48,340 bases of DNA from Actinomycetota bacterium (GCA_019347675.1 JAHWKW010000021.1:1-48340), one strand, 5' to 3'. Numbered from the stretch's first letter, positions 17,281 through 27,800 are shown. Notes: generated from the letters alone by a model not told the origin. Made by a program: numbers and translations.

Positions 17281-19533
17281 GTGGGTCGGCTCGTGCTCGT
17301 GTTGGTCGCTGTGGCTGCGTTGCTGCCGGCCGTCCCGGCGGTGGCGGCGGACACGTTGCAGATCGTTCAGTTGGCGGTGGGGCAGAACGACGCGGCGTTG
17401 TTCGTCGGCCCGTGCGGTGAGGTCGGGATGGTGGATGCCGGTGCCGGTGCCCGCGATGAGGTGCTGGGCTGGCTGGACGCCCGCAACGCGCGCGGCAGGC
17501 TGAAATGGGGAGCGGTCTCTCACTACGACCAAGACCACGTCCGTGACATGGAGCATGTCGGCGGGGCTGCTGGGGTGGGGTTGGAGGCGGTGTACGACCG
17601 CGGCGGCGACCGGACGGTCAAGGACTCGGACACCTACCGCAGCTACTACGACTGGGTGACCGCTGCCGGGATTCGCCGGCCCGTGGACATCGGTGCGGTG
17701 TTCGCCCTGTGTGCGGGCGCCCAGCAGGTGACGTTCACGGTGGTGTCGGCAGGCACCGACGGCACCGCCGCCGACGGGGTGGCGGTATCGGAGGAAAACG
17801 ACCGGGGCCTGTGCCTGCACGTCGAGTACGGCCAGTTCGACATGGCCACCTGCGGCGACATCAACGGCAGCAACGAAGGGGCCCGCACCGACGTGGAGTC
17901 GGCGGTGGCCGACGACATCGGCGACGTCGAGGTCGCCAAGGTCAACCACCACGGGTCACGCTTCTCGTCCAACACCACCTACACCTCGACCCTGTCGGCC
18001 CAGGCCGCCATCATCTCGGTGGGCGCCAACAGTCACGGGCATCCCACCGGCGAGGCGATCAGCCGACTCAACCTGGCCGGCACGGCCCTGTTCCAGACCC
18101 AGTCACCCAACGGCGCCGTGGTGGATGGGGACGTGACCGTCACCGTCCAGGGCGACCTGGTGGCGATCTCGACGTCCGGGCGGCCCCACCATCTGCGGTT
18201 CCGTGTGGACGAGGCCGGCGGTCACGCCGGGCACGACGGGGTCGCCCGCCACGCCGGAGCCGACCGGATCGCCACCGCAATCGCGGTGTCCCAGGCTGCG
18301 TTCCCGAGAGCCGACACGGTGGTGTTGGCCCGGGCGGGGGACTTCCCCGACGCGCTGTCGGGCGCGCCGCTGGCCGCGTCGCTGGCCGCACCGGTCCTGC
18401 TCACCGCCCAGTCGGCGCTGGTCGACGAGATCGCCGGCGAGATCCGCCGCCTCAACCCCCACACCATCGTGCTGCTGGGCGGCACCGCCGCGCTGTCACC
18501 CGCGGTCGAAGACCGTGCCCGACAGCTGGCGCCCACCGTGGCCCGCATCGGGGGGGCCAACCGGTGGGAGACCGCCGCGCTGATCGCCAAGCAGACCTCT
18601 GGGGGTACGACCGACGTGGCCTACCTTGCCGCCGGCGACAACTTCCCCGACGCGGTGTCGGTGTCGGGTCTGGCAGCCATGCAGCACCGTCCGATTCTGC
18701 TCACCGGCCCCCACGACGTGCCCGACGCCACCATGCGCGCCGTTGCCGACCTGAAGGTCAACACGGTCATCCCCGTCGGGGGGCCGGCGGCTATCGGCGA
18801 GGCGGCGCTGGATGAGCTGCGCGCCGCCGGCGTGGCGGTCGCCGGCCGGCTGGCCGGCGCCAACCGGTTCGAAACGTCCCACGCCGTCGGTCAAGCGTCG
18901 ATCGCCGCGGGGGGATCACCCGATCACGTGTGGATCGCCACCGGCGGGGCGTTCCCCGACGCGCTGTCTGCCGGGCCGGCCGTGGCCGCAACCGGCGGGA
19001 TCCTGGCGCTTAGCCCCACCGACAGCATGGACATCGATGGCACCACCCGCGACGCCGCCGGGCTGCTCGAAACCCTCGGGTGCCGGATCCGGTCGGTGTC
19101 GCTGGTCGGGGGCCCCGCCGCGCTCACGGACAACGTGCAGGCTCAGGCCGACCGATCCCGCGACGGCACCTGCGACCCGCCCGCAGCCGACAACGGCGCC
19201 CGGGCCGCGCCGCTGGCGATCACCCAGATCGTGGCCGACCCCGACGGTGACGACGTCGCCTTCGACGGCGGCGAGTACATCGCCGTGCGAAACGACGGCA
19301 CTTCTGCTGTCTCGATGGACGGTTGGACCGTCCGTGACCAAGCCGGCCACGTCCTGGCCTGGTGCCCGATCACCGTCAACCCCGGCCAGACCGCGCGGCT
19401 GTACACCGGGCCCGGCAACGACGGGGCCGACCATTGCCACGCCGGGCGCGGCACCGCCGTATGGAACAACACCGGCGACACCGCCCAGCTCATCGCTCCC
19501 GACGGCACCATCGTGGACACCTTTTCTTACTGA
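17281..19533 (+). CDS. Secreted metallo-beta-lactamase / CWB2 / lamin-tail protein
   Basis: The protein has 750 residues. The start is GTG 17281, with GGAGGG 4 bases upstream. It has a Sec signal peptide (residues 1-22, cleavage after AVA). A ComEC/Rec2-type metallo-beta-lactamase domain (about 23-300) has SHYDQDH (80-86) and VNHHGS (221-226) as metal-binding motifs. Three cell-wall-binding-2 repeats follow (about 325-640), each with the FPDALS or FPDAVS signature and a Gly-Gly turn such as LLGGTAAL. A lamin-tail domain (about 641-750, EYIAVRNDGTSAV ... MDGWTV) closes it. The fusion suggests a cell-wall-attached nuclease or phosphodiesterase acting outside the cell. The substrate is unknown; DNA is a fair guess, because ComEC-type beta-lactamase domains and lamin-tail domains are both seen in extracellular nucleases. 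Confidence 0.85.
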   Translation: MGRLVLVLVAVAALLPAVPAVAADTLQIVQLAVGQNDAALFVGPCGEVGMVDAGAGARDEVLGWLDARNARGRLKWGAVSHYDQDHVRDMEHVGGAAGVGLEAVYDRGGDRTVKDSDTYRSYYDWVTAAGIRRPVDIGAVFALCAGAQQVTFTVVSAGTDGTAADGVAVSEENDRGLCLHVEYGQFDMATCGDINGSNEGARTDVESAVADDIGDVEVAKVNHHGSRFSSNTTYTSTLSAQAAIISVGANSHGHPTGEAISRLNLAGTALFQTQSPNGAVVDGDVTVTVQGDLVAISTSGRPHHLRFRVDEAGGHAGHDGVARHAGADRIATAIAVSQAAFPRADTVVLARAGDFPDALSGAPLAASLAAPVLLTAQSALVDEIAGEIRRLNPHTIVLLGGTAALSPAVEDRARQLAPTVARIGGANRWETAALIAKQTSGGTTDVAYLAAGDNFPDAVSVSGLAAMQHRPILLTGPHDVPDATMRAVADLKVNTVIPVGGPAAIGEAALDELRAAGVAVAGRLAGANRFETSHAVGQASIAAGGSPDHVWIATGGAFPDALSAGPAVAATGGILALSPTDSMDIDGTTRDAAGLLETLGCRIRSVSLVGGPAALTDNVQAQADRSRDGTCDPPAADNGARAAPLAITQIVADPDGDDVAFDGGEYIAVRNDGTSAVSMDGWTVRDQAGHVLAWCPITVNPGQTARLYTGPGNDGADHCHAGRGTAVWNNTGDTAQLIAPDGTIVDTFSY

Positions 19534-19795
19534 ACCCCTGCCGGGAGAGCACGACGGCGCGTGCCCGGACCACTGGACGCTGACGCCTGCCCAGCTCTTA
19601 CCGCCGCCCGACGTTGTTGCCGCCCCAGCCGAGTCGCAGCCGCCAGGTAGCGCCGGCGCGACAACAGGCTTACGCCGAAGTTCGACACGAGCTGGCGTTA
19701 CAGCTTTCTCGCATGCTAGCAATGACGCATTCCGTATAGACGTATGGTTGGCAAGCGAGCGAGACAGTACGGTTCACCCGAGCGAGGAGACTGGG
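19534..19795. other. Upstream region of the BREX operon
   Basis: No gene is supported here. The last 110 bases are AT-richer than the surroundings and hold TATAGA (19735-19740), which could serve as a -10 box, the palindrome GCATGC, and a tandem 8-bp repeat (listed separately). The strongest ribosome site is GCGAGGAGA just before 19796. Confidence 0.4.
19733..19748. promoter_or_regulatory. Tandem repeat, candidate operator of the BREX operon
   Basis: CGTATAGA (19733-19740) is followed at once by CGTATGGT (19741-19748). Ribbon-helix-helix repressors commonly bind short tandem or inverted sites of this size. The site overlaps a possible -10 box (TATAGA) and lies 47 bases before the small regulator gene. 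It is an inferred site for autoregulation. Confidence 0.35.
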
Positions 19796-19972
19796 ATGGC
19801 AGGTCACGAAGCCTTAGAGCTCGTTCCCCTTGCTACTCGGGTCACCGATCCTCTCCGACGTGCCGTCAAGGCGCGTGCTGCTCTAGAAGGCCGTTCCGTC
19901 CAGGACCTGGTGACACAGGCCTTGGAGGAGTATCTCGAGAACCACAAGGCGCCGGAGCAGGTGGCACCGTGA
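19796..19972 (+). CDS. Ribbon-helix-helix regulator of the BREX operon
   Basis: The 58-residue protein starts at the ATG after a good GAGGAGA ribosome site. A short beta strand (ELVPLATRV) is followed by two helices (PLRRAVKARAALEGRS, then VQDLVTQALEEYLENH), the standard ribbon-helix-helix fold of CopG/Arc-type DNA binders and antitoxins. Its stop overlaps the brxA start by a GTGA, so it is translated in step with the defence genes. I infer an autoregulator of the operon; an orphan antitoxin is the alternative. Confidence 0.7.
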   Translation: MAGHEALELVPLATRVTDPLRRAVKARAALEGRSVQDLVTQALEEYLENHKAPEQVAP

Positions 19973-20808
19973 AGCGGCTTCTGCCGTCACAGGCAATCCA
20001 TATTCCGTGCCCACCATCCAACACCCGTCGTGGAGAAGCTGTGCTAGACGATGAGATCGTGCCGGAGCACGAGCGGCACAGCGCGATCACCAGCCAGTCC
20101 ATCGGCGTGCCTGAGCTCGAGACGCTCCTCGACGTCGTTCCCGCGGATGCGGATGAAGTCGCCTACGGGTCCGCGATCGTCGACGACAACGTCCTCGGGT
20201 TGAAGACCGCCACGTCGCGCGAGTGGCGGTTCAAGACCCTGCGGCGCCTTTACCTCCTCACCCCCGAGTCCGTCTTGTTCCGCGCTCTACGCGACTTGTG
20301 GGCCGGGGACCCAGAAGCTCACCCCCTGCTGGCGTGCTCGTGCGCCATGACTCAGGACACGGTCTTCCGAGCGACCGCCGCGTTAGTGCGTGACATGCCG
20401 ATCGGAGAGGAGGCCTCCTCCACCGACTTCATCGAACCCATCGAGAAGCAGTTCCCAGGGGCGTACCAGGAGTCCACGATCGCGACCATCGCGAAGAAGG
20501 CCTACGCCTCGTGGGCACAGACAGGACACTTCGGGGAGCCGAGCGCAGGCGTGCGTATCCGCAAGCGAACGACGTGCTGCCCCGAGAACGTCGCCTACGC
20601 GCTGCTGATCGGCCACCTGGAAGGGGCCCGCGGCGAGGCGCTGTTCGAGACGCTGTGGACCGACATCCTCGATCACCCACGATCACATCTCTTCGACCTG
20701 GCGTTCATGGCATCCCAGCGGGGGATGATCGAGTTCCGCAACGCCGGTGGCGTTGTGGAAGTTGGGTTCCGACAGCTCCTGCGGCCGATGGAGGGCCAGC
20801 TGCTGTGA
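19969..20808 (+). CDS. brxA: BrxA-like BREX protein (DUF1819 type)
   Basis: The 279 residues start at a GTG coupled to the RHH stop. From about residue 75 the helical core resembles BrxA: EWRFKTLRRLYLLTPESVLF, then ALVRDMPIGEEASSTDFIEP, then TIATIAKKAYASWAQTGHF, where the last segment matches the W..tG.l turn of this family. BrxA is a small DNA-binding protein of type 1 BREX systems, needed for defence. The protein is longer than usual (about 200 residues); the extra 70 residues are N-terminal and include a GTG at residue 25 (position 20041) as a second possible start. Position directly before brxB supports the call. Confidence 0.75.
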   Translation: MKRLLPSQAIHIPCPPSNTRRGEAVLDDEIVPEHERHSAITSQSIGVPELETLLDVVPADADEVAYGSAIVDDNVLGLKTATSREWRFKTLRRLYLLTPESVLFRALRDLWAGDPEAHPLLACSCAMTQDTVFRATAALVRDMPIGEEASSTDFIEPIEKQFPGAYQESTIATIAKKAYASWAQTGHFGEPSAGVRIRKRTTCCPENVAYALLIGHLEGARGEALFETLWTDILDHPRSHLFDLAFMASQRGMIEFRNAGGVVEVGFRQLLRPMEGQLL

Positions 20809-21365
20809 GCTACGTCGACGATCTCATCGAGTCCTACCGGAAGTTCGTGGACCTTCCGTGGCCGGACAGCGTCGCGCCTCCTCAACGGGTGTGGATGGCC
20901 ATTTACCCGCCGCTGTACGAGCGTCGGGTCCGGCTCAACCTCCAGGAGTTCGCCAACGCCACGATCAAGGCGGGCCACTCCTGGGGCTGCATCGACATCA
21001 CCACGTCGTTCGAGCGGTGGATGGCCGGTCACGAGTACGCCGAGTCCTACTTCGAAGAGCCCGACCTGCTCGGGACCGCTCTGCCGGCGTTCTTCTCGGC
21101 CCTCGTCAACGAGGTCCGAGAACAGCTCGAGGAGCATGACGACCCGAACGGTGTCGTCGCGCTGCTCGGGGCCGGGACGATGTTCGGGCTCGGGGACAGC
21201 GTTCGGGTGTCGGCGCTCGTCAACGAGATCAACGCCTCGATCGCCGGTCGGCTGCTGGTTTTCTTCCCAGGCCAGTACGAGCACAACAACTACCGGTTGC
21301 TCGACGCGAAGGACGGCTGGAACTACCTCGCAGTACCGATCACCACCGAGGGGGCGACGCGGTGA
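20805..21365 (+). CDS. brxB: BrxB-like BREX protein (DUF1788 type)
   Basis: The 186 residues start at the GTG overlapping brxA and end overlapping brxC. The C-terminal half is characteristic: RLLVFFPGQYEHNNYRLLDA, then DGWNYLAVPI, matching the conserved end of BrxB. The N-terminal part (APPQRVWMAIYPPLYERRVR) also fits the family. BrxB is essential in studied type 1 BREX systems and is thought to sit in a complex with other Brx proteins; its biochemical activity is unknown. Confidence 0.88.
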   Translation: MSYVDDLIESYRKFVDLPWPDSVAPPQRVWMAIYPPLYERRVRLNLQEFANATIKAGHSWGCIDITTSFERWMAGHEYAESYFEEPDLLGTALPAFFSALVNEVREQLEEHDDPNGVVALLGAGTMFGLGDSVRVSALVNEINASIAGRLLVFFPGQYEHNNYRLLDAKDGWNYLAVPITTEGATR

Positions 21366-24300
21366 CGAAGAACAAGGAACTCTTCGTTCAGGATCCCATG
21401 CAGACGAAGATCCCCAACGATGGGGTCTCCAAGGTGGTGCGACCTGAGACACAGCAGCAGTGGGAGGTCCTCGAATGGGAGCTCCGCAGCTTCGTCTGTG
21501 AGGGCGAGTACGCACGCGGTCTCGAGCGGATCCTGGACAGCTTCCTGCGGAACCTCGGGCAGGCGCAGCAGCCCGCCGTTTGGGTCAGCGGCTTCTATGG
21601 CAGCGGCAAGTCGCACCTCTGCCGCGTGCTGGAGTACTTGTGGCGGGATGTGACACTCCCTTCAGGGGAGTCCGCACGTAGTGTGGTCAACCTGCCCCAC
21701 GAGATCGACGCGCACTTCCGGGAGCTGTCCACCGAAGGGAAGCGCCAAGGCGGGCTGTGGTCCGCGGCGGGAACGCTCGGGGCCGGGAAGTCGCAGGCCG
21801 TTCGGCTCGCCTTCCTGTCCGTTCTGTTCGACGGTGCCGGCCTTCCCCAGCAGTACCCGCACGCGCGATTCGCCATCTGGGCCAAGGACAACGGCTACCT
21901 CGACAGGGTGGTGGCGGCGGTCGAGGCCGAGGGCAAGTCGTTCGAGCACGAGGTCCACAACCTCTACGTCTCACCGATCATCGCCAAGGCGCTCCTGGAG
22001 GAGGACCCCACACTGGGGGAGTCCGTCAAGGACGTCCGCGGGCTCCTCCAGGCACAGTTCCCAGCGCGCATCGAGGACATCAGCGACGAGGAGATGTTCG
22101 AGGCCATCGAGGACGTACTGCGGCTGCAGTCCGACACCGAAGGTCGCTACCCGCTGACGTTGATCGTCCTGGACGAGATGCAGCAGTACCTGGGCGACGA
22201 CAACACCAAGACGCTCGCGGTGCAGAACATCGTCGAGGGGGTCACGGCACGGTTCGACAATGCCGTGATCTTCGTCGGGACCGGTCAGTCGGCGATGGGA
22301 GGCACCCCGACGCTCCAGAAGCTCACGGACCGGTTCCCCGTCCACGTTCACCTCTCCGACAAGGACGTCGAAACCGTCGTCCGCCAGGTCATTCTCCGCA
22401 AGAAGCCCGATCGTCGCGCCGAGCTCGAGAGCGTCCTTGAGGACGTGTCCGGGGAGATCGACCGGCACCTCGGCGGAACCAAGATCGCCCCCGTCACCGC
22501 CGACAAGCAGGACCTCGTCGCTGACTACCCGCTCCTGCCTACGAGGCGTCGCTTCTGGGAACTCGCACTGCGTGCGCTCGACAAGGCCGGCAAGGCCGGG
22601 GTCCTGCGAACCCAGCTACGGATCGTCCACGAAGCTACGAGGGAGGTGGCGGAGGAACCCGCCGGCTACGTCGTGGGCGCCGACTTCCTCTACCACCAGC
22701 AGGCACCCACGTTGCAGCAGAGCGGTGAGCTGCTCAAAGAGATCAGCGAATCCATCCTCGCGCTGAAGGACGAGGGTGGGCCCGCCGGCGAGCTGAAGTC
22801 CCGGATCTGCGCACTGGTGTTCCTCATCACCGAGATCCCGGCCCAGATGATCGGCACGGGTGACACCGGGCTGCGAGCTACCGCGCCGTACATCGCCGAC
22901 CTACTGGTGGAGGACCTGCCGCACGGGGGGGCGCAGATCCGCAAGCGCGTCCCCGAGCTGCTCGATGAGCTGACCGAAGCGGGTCGGCTCATGCGGATCG
23001 ACGACGAGTACCGGCTGCAGACCGAAGAAGGAGCGGAGTGGGAGAAGGACTACCGGACCCGGCTGACCGCAACCCGCGACGAGCCGGGCAAGCTCGCCAC
23101 GCTCCGCAACGAGCGCCTGCTCCGCGCCGTCGACGAGGCACTTGTGGGACTTCGCCTGACCCATGGGCAGAGCAAGACGCACCGGAAGGTGGTCCCCCAC
23201 TACGGCACCGATGAGCCGACCGCGGACGAGGGCGACATCCCCGTGTGGGTCCGCGACGAATGGACGGTCACGGAGTCGGCCGTCAAGAACGCGGCCGCAC
23301 AAGCCGGCGACGCCGACCCGGTGGTCCACGTCCTGCTCCCCAAACGCGATGCCGAGACGATCAAGGACGCACTGGCGTCGTACGCCGCCGCCCAGGAGAC
23401 GCTGCACTCGAAGCCGACCCCGCAGACGGATGAGGGCAAGCAGGCGCAACGGGCGATGAAGGGCCGTGTCGCCGCCGAAGAGGACAGGCTGACCAGCCTC
23501 TTCCAGGAGGTCGTCGCCAACGCTCGCGTCTACCAGGGGGGCGGCAACGAGGTGAACGCGCCGACCCTCCGAGAAGCCGTCGAGATCGCCGCGCAGCGAT
23601 CGCTGGTGCGGCTCTTTCCGAAGTTCGACGTAGCCGACGACGCGAACTGGGGCAAGGTCGTTAACAAGGCGCGCGACGGCGCGCCCGACGCACTCCAGGC
23701 CGTCGGCTACGCCGGTGAGGTCCCGGCCCATCCCGTCTGCAAGGAGGTCCTGGCAGCCATCAGCGCCGCAGGAACCAAGGGCACCGAGATCCGGGCACGG
23801 TTCTCAAGTCCACCGTACGGCTGGGACGAGAACGCCGTCCGCGGCGCGCTCATGGTGCTGCTCGCAACACGCCACATCCGCGCCGCGCAGGACGGCGTCG
23901 CCCTGAGCGGACCGAAACAGCTCGAACCACGCCAGATCGGCAAGACGACCTTCTACAAGGAAGAGGAACCGCCGACGACGTCCCAGCGGATGGCCGTCCG
24001 GGGACTGCTCGCTACGGCCGATATCCCGTACGAGAACAGCCAGGAGCAGACCCAGATCCCAGCCCTTCTGCAGAAGCTGCTCGACCTGGCGTCCGACGCC
24101 GGAGGAGCTCCTCCACTTCCCGAGCCGCCGGACACCTCCCACATCGAGGCGCTGCAGTCGTTGGCTGGCAACCAGCAGTTCCGCGAAGTGGCCGACGACC
24201 ACGAACAGCTGAAGAAGAACCTCAACGACTGGCGCGCCGCGGCCCGTCGCCGTGAGGAACGCCAGAAGGAGTGGGCCGCGCTCGAAGCCCTCCTCCATCA

Positions 24301-24835
24301 CGGAAGAGAGCTCGACGTCACGGCCGAGATCGCCGCCCAGCAGGACGCGATCAGAGACGACCGCCAGCTGCTCGACGATCCCGACCCCGTCCGACCCCTC
24401 CTAGATGCGATCACGGATCCACTTCGCGAGGCCGTCACCGCAGCGGCGGAACAACTTCGCTCGCATCACGACGAGGTGATCGCCGACCTTGAGGCGTCCG
24501 ACGAGTGGCGGCACCTGGGAGACGACGACTGGGCGGAAATCATCGCCGAAGTGGGACTCCAGCGGCCCGGCGACATCGACGTCTCCACGCAGGACAAGCT
24601 GCTGGCCGTTCTCAACGACGCACCATTGAGTAGCTGGAAGGACCGCACCGAGGTCGTTCGCGCACGCGCCAAGCGCGCCCGCGAGCTGGCCGCCAAGAAG
24701 CTCGAACCGGAGGCGGTTCGCGTCACACTGGACTCCGCAACGCTGAAGAGCAAGGACGACGCCAACTCCTACATCGCCGACGTCCGTCAGCGGATCATGC
24801 AACACATCGACGACGGCCACACCGTCATCATCTGA
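21362..24835 (+). CDS. brxC: BrxC-type large P-loop ATPase
   Basis: The 1157 residues start at a GTG coupled to brxB. Walker A is GFYGSGKSH (77-85), within VWVSGFYGSGKSHLCRVL, the hallmark of BrxC/PglY. Walker B is LIVLDEMQQYL (about 267-277). FVGTGQSAMGG near residue 315 fits a sensor strand. The long C-terminal half is helical with charged segments (for example around 930-1000). The family is an AAA+-like ATPase common to nearly all BREX types and needed for both phage blocking and methylation. The N-terminal signature preceding the P-loop (IPNDGVSKVVRPETQQQWEV) is unlike the usual type 1 opening, so this is a divergent branch. pglX follows after 17 bases. Confidence 0.9.
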   Translation: MTKNKELFVQDPMQTKIPNDGVSKVVRPETQQQWEVLEWELRSFVCEGEYARGLERILDSFLRNLGQAQQPAVWVSGFYGSGKSHLCRVLEYLWRDVTLPSGESARSVVNLPHEIDAHFRELSTEGKRQGGLWSAAGTLGAGKSQAVRLAFLSVLFDGAGLPQQYPHARFAIWAKDNGYLDRVVAAVEAEGKSFEHEVHNLYVSPIIAKALLEEDPTLGESVKDVRGLLQAQFPARIEDISDEEMFEAIEDVLRLQSDTEGRYPLTLIVLDEMQQYLGDDNTKTLAVQNIVEGVTARFDNAVIFVGTGQSAMGGTPTLQKLTDRFPVHVHLSDKDVETVVRQVILRKKPDRRAELESVLEDVSGEIDRHLGGTKIAPVTADKQDLVADYPLLPTRRRFWELALRALDKAGKAGVLRTQLRIVHEATREVAEEPAGYVVGADFLYHQQAPTLQQSGELLKEISESILALKDEGGPAGELKSRICALVFLITEIPAQMIGTGDTGLRATAPYIADLLVEDLPHGGAQIRKRVPELLDELTEAGRLMRIDDEYRLQTEEGAEWEKDYRTRLTATRDEPGKLATLRNERLLRAVDEALVGLRLTHGQSKTHRKVVPHYGTDEPTADEGDIPVWVRDEWTVTESAVKNAAAQAGDADPVVHVLLPKRDAETIKDALASYAAAQETLHSKPTPQTDEGKQAQRAMKGRVAAEEDRLTSLFQEVVANARVYQGGGNEVNAPTLREAVEIAAQRSLVRLFPKFDVADDANWGKVVNKARDGAPDALQAVGYAGEVPAHPVCKEVLAAISAAGTKGTEIRARFSSPPYGWDENAVRGALMVLLATRHIRAAQDGVALSGPKQLEPRQIGKTTFYKEEEPPTTSQRMAVRGLLATADIPYENSQEQTQIPALLQKLLDLASDAGGAPPLPEPPDTSHIEALQSLAGNQQFREVADDHEQLKKNLNDWRAAARRREERQKEWAALEALLHHGRELDVTAEIAAQQDAIRDDRQLLDDPDPVRPLLDAITDPLREAVTAAAEQLRSHHDEVIADLEASDEWRHLGDDDWAEIIAEVGLQRPGDIDVSTQDKLLAVLNDAPLSSWKDRTEVVRARAKRARELAAKKLEPEAVRVTLDSATLKSKDDANSYIADVRQRIMQHIDDGHTVII

Positions 24836-24852
24836 GTACCGGGGACAGTCCG

Positions 24853-27800
24853 ATGCGAGCACTCTCCAGCGACCTTCGACGGCAACTCGAGTCGGCGGTG
24901 TTGGCCGGGCGTGGTGCTGCTGAGGTCGGGGTGCGGGCCGCGATGCAGCGGCTCGGACTGCCTGACCAGCCCAAGCCGTCGTACCTGGATGAGCGCGAGG
25001 CGCGTCTGCGTAAGGCGCTACTTGCGAAGCGCCGTCAGCTGGGTGGCGACTTCGAGGTGCTGGTGTGGGAGGCCGCCTACGAGCAGTGGCACCGGCTGCT
25101 GTTCGCACGGTTCTTGGCCGAGAATGGGTTGTTGCGGCACCCGGAGTTCGACGCGCCGGTGACGCTGGCGGAGTGTGAGGAGCTGGCCGAGGAGCTGGCC
25201 GAGCCGGACGGCTGGTCGGTGGCGGCGCGGTTCGCGGCGGAGATCCTGCCGGGGATCTTCCGGCTGGAGGACCCGTGTGTGCAGCTGCGGTTAGCACCGG
25301 AGCATCGGGTGGGGTTGGAGAGGATTGTTGAGGGAGTGCCGGTCGAGGTGTTCGCGGCGGACGATAGTCTGGGGTGGGTCTACCAGTACTGGCAGTCGGA
25401 GCGGAAGGACCAGGTCAACACGTCCGAAGTGAAGATCGGGGGGGCGGACCTTGGGCCGCTGACGCAGTTGTTCACCGAGAACTACATGGTGCGGTGCCTA
25501 TTAGAGAACTCTCTGGGAGCGTGGTGGGCGGCCCGGCATCCGGACTCTCCACTGGTCAAGGAGTTCGAGTTCCTCCGGTTCGACGACGACGGCCAGCCAG
25601 CAGCCGGCAGCTTCGACGGGTGGCCGGACACGGTCGCCGAAGTGACAGTGATGGACCCGTGTTGCGGCTCGGGACATTTCTTGGTCGAAGCGTTCGGGAT
25701 GCTGCGGCGCATGCGCGCCGAGGAAGAAGAGCTAGGTCCGGTCGCGGCGCAGGATGCGGTGCTGGCTGACAACTTGTTCGGGTTGGAGCTGGACCCGCGG
25801 TGTGTACAGATCGCGATGTTCGCGGTCGCGTTGGCGGCGTGGAAGCAAGGTGGCGGCTGGCGGCGGCTGCCGACCCCGAACATCGCCTGCTCGGGTATCC
25901 CTGCCAAGGCGCCCCTAGAGGAGTGGACAGCGCTAGCGGACGGTGACGAGCGGCTCCAACGGGCGTTGGAGCGGCTTCACGCTCTGTTCAAAGATGCTGA
26001 CACCCTGGGGAGCCTGATCGACCCCCGGCGCGTCGCCGAGATGGCCAATGCCGCCGGCCTGCAGCGATCGTTCCAGGACGTGGACTTCGACGAGGTCGCT
26101 CCGCTGCTGGAGAAGGCCGCCGCCCGAGAAACCGACGATCCCGCCACCGCCGTCCTCGGAGCGGATGCGGCCGGAATCGCCCGCGCCGCGAGCCTTTTGT
26201 CACGCTCATACACGTTGATTGCCACCAACCCCCCATACCTAGGGCGAGGGTCACATGGCGAGCTGCTTCAGCAGCATCTAGACCGCAACTATCCGGCAGG
26301 TGCCGATGAACTCGGAGCTGCGTTCTTCCTGCGTTCGCTCGACCTTCTGACGCTAAACGGTTCCGCATCGGCAGTCCTCCCCCAGAATCTCTTGTATCTC
26401 AAGGCCCACTCATCTTTGCGTTCGCGCCTTCGCGATCTCGATCTTTCCATGATTGCGCGGCTCGGCGCGGGCGCCTTTGGCTCGATCAGTGGGCAGGTCG
26501 TCCAAGTCGCTCTCGTAATCGCCTCGCTGCTCATTCCTGAAAGTGGCTCCCGAATCGCTTGGATCGAAGCAAGAGAGGAACCGTCACCGCCACGCAAGGC
26601 GCGGCGGCTCGCCACTGGGAACCCCGTCCGCGTACAGCTTCAGCAACCTGACAAGGAAATGCCATTTTCTCCTATACAGCGGGCCGGTCTCAGCCAGCTC
26701 TCAGACTTTGGTAGGGCCTGGCAGGGACTTGTGACGGGGGATACAAACCGCTACGTCCTCAACTTCTGGGAGGTAACTACGGATCCAGATGTTTGGCAGA
26801 AGTATGTGATCGCCCCCGACTTCACCGCTCCTTACCGGGGCCGTACGTCCCTCCTGAGGTGGGAACGTGGGAGGGGGGCGCTGGTGAAGTCAGGGAAGGC
26901 TCACAATTTCAACCCTGAACGGGTGCTGGACCGCCGAGGCGTGTTGATTGCTCAGAGCGGAAGCTTGTCTTCCACAATCTACGATGGGGAACCCTTCAAT
27001 GATGCCTCGTGTCCTCTCATCCCAAAGTCTGATGACGACTTGCCAGCGCTCTGGGCGTACTGTTCTTCGGATGAATATGCGGAAGCCATCCGGTCAATCA
27101 ACCAATCGATAGTTGTTCGACCTGGTTACCTCACCGCGGTGCCGTTCGACGTGGAGCGGTGGCGTGCGGTTGCGACGGAGGAGTTCCCGGACGGTCTGCC
27201 CGAACCGTGGTCGGATGACCCGACCCAGTGGTTGTTCGAAGGGCGTCCGGAGGTGGCGACGGAACCGTTGCAGGTCGCTGTCGGCAGGCTGGTGGGGTAC
27301 CGGTGGCCGGAGCAGCCCGGCGAGGACGACCTCGACGAGTTCTCGGATGCCGACGGGATTGTGTGCCTGCCTCCGGTGGGTGGGGAGCTCCCGGCCGCGG
27401 ATCGGCTCACCGCGTTGCTGGCCGGGGCATACGGCGATCAGTGGTCACCGGCGCTACTACGGAAGCTGTTGGAGCAAGCGGGCTCGAAAAAGAAGAGATT
27501 GGCGGGTTGGCTCCGGGACGACTTCTTCAAGCATCACTGCAAGGTGTTCGACAACCGGCCGTTCGTCTGGCAAATCGCGGATGGGCGTAAGGATGGGTTC
27601 TCGGCGCTGGTGAACTACCACGGGTTGAATCGGTCCGGTCTGGAGAAGCTTACCTACACATACCTGGGTGATTGGCTGGAGCGCCAGCGTGCTGACGCGG
27701 CCGAGGATGTGGCTGGAGCGGACGTTCGGTTGGGGGCAGCGCGGAAGTTGAAGGACAAGCTCGAGCGGATCCTGGAGGGTGAGCCGCCGTTCGACATCTA

